Shown: piece by piece, positions 6,463-10,872 of the stretch
How the letters are laid out: the number at the start of each line of letters is the position of its first letter
How positions within the stretch are numbered: position 1 is the stretch's first letter
Source: Actinomycetota bacterium
GTDB taxonomy: Bacteria; Actinomycetota; Acidimicrobiia; Acidimicrobiales; Acidimicrobiaceae
NCBI GenBank assembly: GCA_027318945.1
Contig: DAHVOF010000092.1
Span: 1 to 10,872, forward strand
DNA length: 10,872 bases
Direction: 5' to 3'
Position numbers and translations under genes: made by a program
The notes under the pieces: model-generated
Databases searched by the model: none
What the model was told of the DNA's origin: nothing
Seen by the model: the letters and a program-made list of their open reading frames with translations, nothing else

Positions 6463-7209
6463 ATGGAAAGTCCTCTTTTTGAGATCAGAGATCTTCAGGC
6501 AACGGCCGGCAACCAGAAAATCGTCAAGGGACTGTCACTGACAGTCAACGCGGGCGAGATCCATGCAATTATGGGTCCCAACGGATCGGGCAAGTCTACT
6601 CTCGCAAATGCGCTGATGGGAAACCCGGAATACGAAGTGACCTCTGGATCGATTCTTCTTCAGGGTGAAGACATAACAACCTGGCCAGCAGATGTGCGTG
6701 CGAAAGCCGGGATGTTTCTAGCGTTCCAATATCCACAAGAGATCGCGGGAGTGTCTGTCATCCAGTTCCTACGCCAAGCGGTGTCGGCTCGGAGAGCCAC
6801 CGACGTATCTGCCATCGAAATCAGGTTTTCTATCCTGGAGTGGATGCAAAAACTCGGGATGGACCCGTCATTTGCGCAACGATACCTCAACGAAGGATTT
6901 TCGGGTGGTGAAAAGAAGCGCAACGAGATTTTGCAGATGGCGATGCTCGAGCCAAGAGTAGCGATACTTGACGAGACTGATTCCGGTCTCGATATCGACG
7001 CTCTGCGGGTGGTGGCGAGGGGTGTAAATGAAGTCAGGAAGGAGAATTCCAAACTAGGAGTAGTTCTGATTACCCACTATCAGCGAGTCCTGGAAGAACT
7101 CACGCCCGATTTCGTGCACATCATGATAAATGGAAGGATCGTAGCGTCCGGTGGTATGGAGCTGTCGCAGAAGCTAGAATCCGAGGGCTACGAGGGATGG
7201 AGAGTATGA
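6463..7209 (+). CDS. sufC: Fe-S cluster assembly ATPase SufC
   Basis: SufC is the ABC-type ATPase of the cytoplasmic SufBCD scaffold that builds Fe-S clusters; ATP binding drives rearrangement of SufB-SufD. All ABC elements are intact in 248 aa: Walker A G-P-N-G-S-G-K-S-T (38-46), Q-loop F-Q-Y-P (Q89), signature F-S-G-G-E-K-K-R-N-E (146-155), Walker B A-I-L-D-E-T-D-S-G-L-D (167-177, Glu171) and H-loop T-H-Y-Q-R (His205). The F-S-G-G-E-K-K-R and E-T-D-S-G-L-D wording separates SufC from transporter ATPases. There are no membrane segments. ATG 6463 is the only possible start, since an in-frame TAA lies at 6457-6459. The nearest GGAG is 16 bases upstream inside an inverted repeat, so initiation may be weak or regulated. 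The stop codon overlaps the sufS start. Its usual partners sufB and sufD are not adjacent. Confidence 0.95.
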   Translation: MESPLFEIRDLQATAGNQKIVKGLSLTVNAGEIHAIMGPNGSGKSTLANALMGNPEYEVTSGSILLQGEDITTWPADVRAKAGMFLAFQYPQEIAGVSVIQFLRQAVSARRATDVSAIEIRFSILEWMQKLGMDPSFAQRYLNEGFSGGEKKRNEILQMAMLEPRVAILDETDSGLDIDALRVVARGVNEVRKENSKLGVVLITHYQRVLEELTPDFVHIMINGRIVASGGMELSQKLESEGYEGWRV

Positions 7210-8459
7210 AATCGCCAGCAGCAACTCTTAAACCGCTCAACGTGAGCGAAATTCGCAAGGACTTCCCCATATTCACGCACCACGAAGGGCACGCCCTGTA
7301 CTTCCTCGACTCAGCGGCATCGTCCCAAAAGCCCCTCTCGGTGATGCAAGCCATGGACAATTACTACTCCACCACCCACGCAAACGTGCACCGTGGCGTC
7401 TACCACATTGCGGAGCACGCGACTGAGCTGTATGAGGGAGCGCGTGTAAAAGTGGGCCGTTTTGTGGGAGCTCCGGATCCTGCCACAGAAACGATCTTCA
7501 CAAAAAACGCCACAGAATCGATCAACCTCCTGTCTACGTCCATGACACGCGGAATGCTTAAGTCCGGTGACGTCGTAGTTCTGACAGAGATGGAACATCA
7601 CGCCAACCTTGTCCCCTGGTTGATTGCGAAGGAGCAGTTCGGAATTGAAATCAGGTACATCAAGCTGAACGACTCTGGATACCTGATCCTTGACGATATC
7701 GAGGAGCTTCTCGATGGCGCGAAGGTTCTCGCAGTTACGCTGACGTCAAATGTCTTGGGGACGATCAACCCAGTTGCCGAACTCGCAAAGCTGGCACACG
7801 ACCGCGGAGCCATCGTAATCGGAGATGGAGCTCAGTTCGTTCCGCACATAGCCACCAACGTAGTCGACCTCGGACTCGATTTCCTGGCCTTCACCGGCCA
7901 CAAGATGCTCGGTCCAACCGGAATCGGAGTCCTTTGGGGCAAAAAGAGCCTTCTAGATGCGTTGCCACCATTTATGGGTGGCGGAGATATGATTACCGAT
8001 GTGAGGCTCGACGGCTTCACCCCAAATGAACTCCCTTGGAAATTCGAGGCTGGCACTCCTCCAATCGCGGAGGCCATAGGGCTTGGCGCCGCTGTCGACT
8101 ATCTTGAAAATATTGGTATGGATCGGATCAGAACACATGAACTGGAACTCCTGTCATACGCGTTCGAGAAGCTGGAGGCGAACTTCGACAGCAGCATAAT
8201 CATCCACGGACCCAGGAATGTCAATGACCGTGGCGGGGTGATCTCATTCGATTTCAAGAATATTCACCCCCACGACATTTCGCAGATCCTTGATCAGAGC
8301 GGGGTTTGTGTCAGGGCTGGGCATCACTGCGCCAAACCCTTGATGAGACATCTTGGCATAGCGGCAACTGCCAGGGCATCGTTCCATATCTACAATGAGC
8401 ACGCAGATGTAGACGCCCTCGTGGGCGCCCTAGCTAAAGCCCAAGCTTTTTTTAGCTAG
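7206..8459 (+). CDS. sufS: Cysteine desulfurase SufS
   Basis: SufS is a pyridoxal-phosphate enzyme that removes sulfur from L-cysteine as a protein-bound persulfide and hands it to SufU for Fe-S cluster synthesis. The ATG at 7206 gives 417 aa and overlaps the sufC stop in an ATGA arrangement, with GAGGG (7192-7196) 9 bases upstream. ATG 7197 has no room for a ribosome site. Residues in this numbering: E-M-E-H-H-A-N (PLP-stacking His, about 131-132), G-D-G-A-Q (Asp207, pyridine N contact), T-G-H-K-M (Lys233, PLP Schiff base) and the group II segment R-A-G-H-H-C-A-K-P-L-M with catalytic Cys375. Length and the R-x-G-H-H-C motif distinguish it from NifS/IscS (group I). Its final codons contain a T7 run and form an arm of a large inverted repeat running into the sufU leader. 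Confidence 0.95.
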   Translation: MKSPAATLKPLNVSEIRKDFPIFTHHEGHALYFLDSAASSQKPLSVMQAMDNYYSTTHANVHRGVYHIAEHATELYEGARVKVGRFVGAPDPATETIFTKNATESINLLSTSMTRGMLKSGDVVVLTEMEHHANLVPWLIAKEQFGIEIRYIKLNDSGYLILDDIEELLDGAKVLAVTLTSNVLGTINPVAELAKLAHDRGAIVIGDGAQFVPHIATNVVDLGLDFLAFTGHKMLGPTGIGVLWGKKSLLDALPPFMGGGDMITDVRLDGFTPNELPWKFEAGTPPIAEAIGLGAAVDYLENIGMDRIRTHELELLSYAFEKLEANFDSSIIIHGPRNVNDRGGVISFDFKNIHPHDISQILDQSGVCVRAGHHCAKPLMRHLGIAATARASFHIYNEHADVDALVGALAKAQAFFS

Positions 8460-8460
8460 G
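8429..8460 (+). promoter_or_regulatory. Strong inverted repeat across the sufS stop codon, before sufU
   Basis: CCTAGCTAAA (8429-8438) and TTTAGCTAGG (8451-8460) form a perfect 10-bp stem. Inside, GC (8439-8440) can also pair with GC (8445-8446), leaving a CCAA loop and four unpaired T. The right arm includes the sufS stop and ends 6 bases before the sufU ribosome site, so it could act as an mRNA stabiliser, processing site or partial attenuator. T7 lies within the stem and not after it, so it is not a standard terminator on this strand. Confidence 0.5.
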
Positions 8461-8477
8461 TTACAAAAGGAGAGATA

Positions 8478-8948
8478 ATGCCTGGTCTGGAAGACCTCTA
8501 CAGAGAAATCATCCTCGATCACTACAAGAATCCGCGTAACGAAGGCACGTTTCCTTCTCCTCCTGCCATTAAAGCCGAGGGCCATAACCCACTATGCGGG
8601 GACGAGCTGACCGTCTACATCATGCTCGAAGGTGACGCGATCAAAGACATTCGAATATCAGGACAGGGATGCTCGATATCGCGTTCATCAGCCTCGTTAA
8701 TGTCAGTCGCGGTAAAAGGAAAGACCCTTGCAGAAGTAGACCGTCTCCTAAAAATCTTCAAATCAATGATGTCGATTACCACGAACGCGAGCGGAGAACC
8801 GGAAGCTACGGAACCCATCGAATACTCCGAGCGCGAACTCGGAGAGCTGGTCGCATTGCAAGGGGTTGTAAAGTTTCCCGTAAGAATCAAGTGCGCCACA
8901 CTCTCATGGAACACGCTGCTTCAAGCCCTCGAGGATCGAGCCAGCTAA
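8478..8948 (+). CDS. sufU: Sulfur-transfer protein SufU
   Basis: SufU is a zinc-binding, IscU-like protein that accepts persulfide sulfur from SufS and passes it to the Suf scaffold in Gram-positive-type systems. All key residues are present in 156 aa: N-P-L-C-G-D-E (C40, D42), G-Q-G-C-S-I-S (C65) and R-I-K-C-A-T-L-S-W (C139), matching the three Cys and one Asp zinc ligands of Bacillus SufU. The segment between the second and third Cys is long, as expected for SufU and unlike IscU. The second motif has R-S-S-A-S where the common form is x-A-S-A-S, a mild change. The start is well supported: AAGGAGAG (8467-8474), with GGAG 5 bases before the ATG. It lies 18 bases after sufS. No sufT gene follows; a hairpin begins 14 bases after its stop and likely marks the end of the unit. 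Confidence 0.94.
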   Translation: MPGLEDLYREIILDHYKNPRNEGTFPSPPAIKAEGHNPLCGDELTVYIMLEGDAIKDIRISGQGCSISRSSASLMSVAVKGKTLAEVDRLLKIFKSMMSITTNASGEPEATEPIEYSERELGELVALQGVVKFPVRIKCATLSWNTLLQALEDRAS

Positions 8949-8961
8949 CTTCTCGCATTGC

Positions 8962-8995
8962 CGCGGATATCCTGCTCAATGCAGATATCATCGCG
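8962..8995 (+). terminator. Hairpin after sufU, candidate end of the suf transcript
   Basis: An imperfect hairpin starts 14 bases after the sufU stop. Its arms pair CGCG, GATATC and TGC with GCA, GATATC and CGCG, giving 13 pairs with a one-base C bulge and a two-base AT bulge around a TCAAT loop. No T-run follows directly, so a T-less terminator or 3' stabilising structure is the cautious reading. Confidence 0.42.
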
Positions 8996-9225
8996 ACAGC
9001 CACCTCTCAGAACTCCTAAAAAAATCCACTTTCGACATTAGGAATTTGCTCGGCGCTCGAACCGCCCTCAAGCAAGCGTCATACTCCGGAATACTGAATC
9101 GCGAAATGCTGGCATGCTCGCTGACGGGGAACGTGGTTCACAGTGCCGTTCTCCCAGTCCTGGCATGGCGAATCTTCTTCCCGCGTGATCGGAGCCGACC
9201 GAATGCGACGCCATTCGATTTGCCA
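8996..9225. other. Convergent intergenic gap without a supported gene
   Basis: This stretch separates sufU from the leftward glycosidase-like gene. I see no convincing coding region. A 6-bp hairpin CGAATG/CATTCG (9200-9217) lies 9 bases beyond the stop of the minus-strand gene and may help end its transcript, without a T-run. A second weak repeat, TCCTAA/TTAGGA (9014-9019 and 9038-9043), is followed by ordinary sequence. Confidence 0.4.
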
Positions 9226-10452
9226 CTATCCGGAAGAGGGCCTCGCAAAGACACCTATAAAGTCCCGTGCGGTGCCTTCAAAGTATCTCTGGGGCGGCCG
9301 TTCCATGTTGTAAACGAGACGAGTTCCGTTAGATGGTGCCGCAAGTCCACCAGCTGGAGGGTTGAAATAAAAGTAATCAACCCATGCGCTATTAATATCC
9401 ATTTCCATTGCCCTGACCGCACCCGCCCGTTGCAGCAGGGCGGCCAGCGATTGCACGCTCAGGCCGGGCCCGGCCGCATAGACAATTGCCCCATTGCTCG
9501 TCACGCCGACACCTGATCTCCATACCAGGACACTGTTGCCAACCGTGGCACCCCACTGCTTGTAGTTGGGTGAATTGACCCCAGGGGTGATCTTTCCATT
9601 GTTGATGATCATGGACAGATTCTGCCTAACCGAGACAACATTGCTGGGAACATTTTGACCGTCCTTCCAAGAAATGACGTCTGCGGTTCCATTCGAGTAA
9701 ATGACGAATGAAGCTTGGCCGTTTACCAAAGGATCTGCCATGCGACCGTTCGAGTAATATCCGCCCCTGGCGTCTACCATTCTGAAACCTGAATTGAAAG
9801 CCGCTACGAGAGAACTTGCCTGGGACGGGTTCACCGGGCCCATATTGGGCCATGGCCCCCCACCAGGCTCGGCACCACCCGCAAATAAGGTGAAGGACAG
9901 AAGCTTCGGATCCATCCATGCAAGACCTGCCACCAACGAAGTGTGAACCGGATCAGGACGCATCGTTGTCACATAAAGTCCGTGCAAGCCTGAGACCGTA
10001 CGGCCCTCTGGCTGCCACACTCCTTCGCCGGGCAATGGGTTGGAAACGAAAGGAACTACATTGGCCGGTGTCGGAAGGTGTGGAGGCCCGCTAGCCGGTG
10101 AGGCTGCTGCAGTTGTAGTTTTGGTCGCAGAGGTATCTAGTATCGCTCCCTTGGGAGGGGTTCCACCCTTCGGAGGTTGGTGCCATGTATACCAGACATC
10201 CTCCGCTACTCTCAAGAACTGACCGCCACCGTGACCTCGAAGCCACTCCACGGCTTTCAGTGCCTCGCTCTGCTGGTTATTCGCCGTCAAGGCAGTGCCA
10301 AAGGACCAGGTAAAGGAGCCAAGGAGAATGAGTGCCACCACAAGAATCGCTGCCCTGAGCCTTGCGCTGCGTATTCTGTGCCTGCGTCGTCGCCGAGGCT
10401 TGAAACTGCCACTTAAAGGCTCAGCGGATCTGATTTCTTCGAAAGTTTTCAC
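9226..10452 (-). CDS. Membrane-anchored protein with phosphodiester glycosidase-like domain
   Basis: A 408-aa protein with a cytoplasmic N terminus, one membrane span and a large outer domain. A dense Arg cluster at 20-34 precedes a hydrophobic segment at about 34-55, indicating an N-in signal anchor. A short region (60-90) with E-W-L-R-G-H-G is followed by a Pro/Thr/Ala-rich linker (about 91-130). The remainder resembles the phosphodiester glycosidase (NAGPA/DUF2233) family: A-F-N-S-G-F (218-223) with R-G-G-Y-Y (229-233), a repeated S-N-G pattern, A-A-G-P-G-L-S-V-Q-S-L-A (326-337) and R-A-M-E-M-D-I-N-S-A-W-V (347-358), where the family usually has an N-x-D-G-G type ending. A role in cell-envelope glycan turnover is an inference from fold and location only. 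GTG 10452 is the only start after an in-frame TAG five codons upstream; no good ribosome site is visible. It follows a histidine kinase gene by 63 bases. Confidence 0.7.
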   Translation of the reverse strand: MKTFEEIRSAEPLSGSFKPRRRRRHRIRSARLRAAILVVALILLGSFTWSFGTALTANNQQSEALKAVEWLRGHGGGQFLRVAEDVWYTWHQPPKGGTPPKGAILDTSATKTTTAAASPASGPPHLPTPANVVPFVSNPLPGEGVWQPEGRTVSGLHGLYVTTMRPDPVHTSLVAGLAWMDPKLLSFTLFAGGAEPGGGPWPNMGPVNPSQASSLVAAFNSGFRMVDARGGYYSNGRMADPLVNGQASFVIYSNGTADVISWKDGQNVPSNVVSVRQNLSMIINNGKITPGVNSPNYKQWGATVGNSVLVWRSGVGVTSNGAIVYAAGPGLSVQSLAALLQRAGAVRAMEMDINSAWVDYFYFNPPAGGLAAPSNGTRLVYNMERPPQRYFEGTARDFIGVFARPSSG

Positions 10453-10461
10453 TGTGCGTCG

Positions 10462-10488
10462 ATACTAGGTCTGAAAGCTTACAATTCC
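10462..10488 (-). promoter_or_regulatory. Possible ECF-type promoter upstream of the glycosidase-like gene
   Basis: On the minus strand GGAATT (10483-10488) and GTAT (10462-10465) are separated by 17 bases. This loosely fits the GGAAC and GTC-type elements used by extracytoplasmic-function sigma factors, and would start the transcript very close to the GTG codon. Motifs this short occur by chance, so it is speculative. Confidence 0.15.
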
Positions 10489-10515
10489 ATGAAATAGCAG
10501 GTAATCCGCGACAAC

Positions 10516-10872
10516 CTATAGAGTCGGTATTCTGACAACAAACCGTGCACCTTTCGAGCCGTCCGGATTTTCCGTTACCTCAACAGTACCGCCATGAGCT
10601 TCCACAATCGTCCGCACGATGGAAAGTCCCAATCCTGAACCACCGTCGTCTCGAGACCTTGCCTCATCCAAGCGAGTGAATCGCTCAAAGATCTTTTCCC
10701 TTAGCTCTTCGGGAACTCCCCTGCCATCGTCAGCAACCTCCAACTGCACGAATCCCCCTTCTTTGTGGAGGACGAAGGTTACTTTTTCCTTCGCATGCCT
10801 AGCAGCGTTGTTGGACAGGTTTCTCACAACGCGGAGCAGCAGGTGCGGATCTCCGGTCACTCTGCCGCCGCT
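10516..10872 (-). CDS. Sensor histidine kinase, C-terminal ATPase domain (5' end outside window)
   Basis: The last 118 codons of a two-component sensor kinase are visible; the frame is open to the right edge, so the GTG at 10860 is internal. Counted from that codon, the HATPase_c domain has the N-box R-N-L-S-N-N-A-A-R-H-A (13-23), G1 box D-D-G-R-G-V-P (44-50), F-box F-E-R-F-T-R (58-63) and G2 box G-G-S-G-L-G-L (73-79), all intact, so ATP binding is expected. The order and wording fit EnvZ/OmpR-family kinases. The sensor, HAMP and His-box regions lie outside the window, so the signal is unknown. No response regulator is seen downstream; in this family it commonly lies upstream. The downstream same-strand gene encodes a surface-anchored glycosidase-like protein, which could share its transcript. 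Confidence 0.93.
   Translation of the reverse strand, partial: SGGRVTGDPHLLLRVVRNLSNNAARHAKEKVTFVLHKEGGFVQLEVADDGRGVPEELREKIFERFTRLDEARSRDDGGSGLGLSIVRTIVEAHGGTVEVTENPDGSKGARFVVRIPTL

Noticed and set aside
9046..9516. 156-codon plus-strand open frame after sufU
   Set aside because: Most of it is antisense to the glycosidase-like gene, its composition is Arg/Pro rich without recognisable motifs, and the start has no ribosome site.
1..10872. CRISPR array, insertion sequence, integrase or phage genes
   Set aside because: No regularly spaced direct repeats, terminal inverted repeats with transposase, or integrase motifs were found, and all genes are ordinary chromosomal families.

Overview
The window looks like ordinary chromosome from an actinobacterium, most likely of the Acidimicrobiia type. 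This is an inference from gene families. The pyruvate dehydrogenase E1 is of the homodimeric AceE type. The small HhH-GPD repair protein and the metallo-hydrolase ending in E-W-I-A-R-G-W are actinobacterial-style families. Iron-sulfur assembly uses the SufS/SufU pair of Gram-positives, and the acyl-CoA dehydrogenase resembles actinobacterial FadE proteins. Base composition is close to balanced (by eye, slightly above half G+C), which would be low for many actinobacteria. No sequence search was possible, so species is not claimed.

Layout. At 1-1313 is the C-terminal half of aceE, cut by the left edge. After a 143-base gap comes a two-gene unit: an HhH-GPD base-excision repair protein (1457-2026) and thiE (2029-2667). 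A 212-base convergent gap with small hairpins separates these from two minus-strand genes: an alpha/beta-hydrolase-fold protein with Asp at the nucleophile position (2880-3632) and a FadE-like acyl-CoA dehydrogenase (3805-4917). A divergent intergenic region (4918-5158) holds a perfect 14-bp palindrome.

From there a plus-strand cluster runs rightward: an MBL-fold hydrolase (5159-5773), an overlapping YdjA-like nitroreductase (5752-6405), then sufC (6463-7209), sufS (7206-8459) and sufU (8478-8948). SufS strips sulfur from cysteine and passes it to SufU. SufC is the ATPase that normally works with the SufB/SufD scaffold, but no sufB or sufD gene is adjacent here. Inverted repeats sit immediately before sufC, at the sufS/sufU junction and after sufU. 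They are the most distinctive regulatory signals in the window.

At the right, on the minus strand, are the last 118 codons of a sensor histidine kinase (10516-10872, cut by the right edge). It is followed in the same direction by a membrane-anchored protein with a phosphodiester-glycosidase-like outer domain (9226-10452).

I found no mobile element, CRISPR array, tRNA, rRNA or recognisable riboswitch, and no clear evidence of a wholly new system. The best leads are the suf-cluster inverted repeats, the missing sufBD, the palindrome at 5111-5124, and two enzymes whose usual catalytic residue is replaced.
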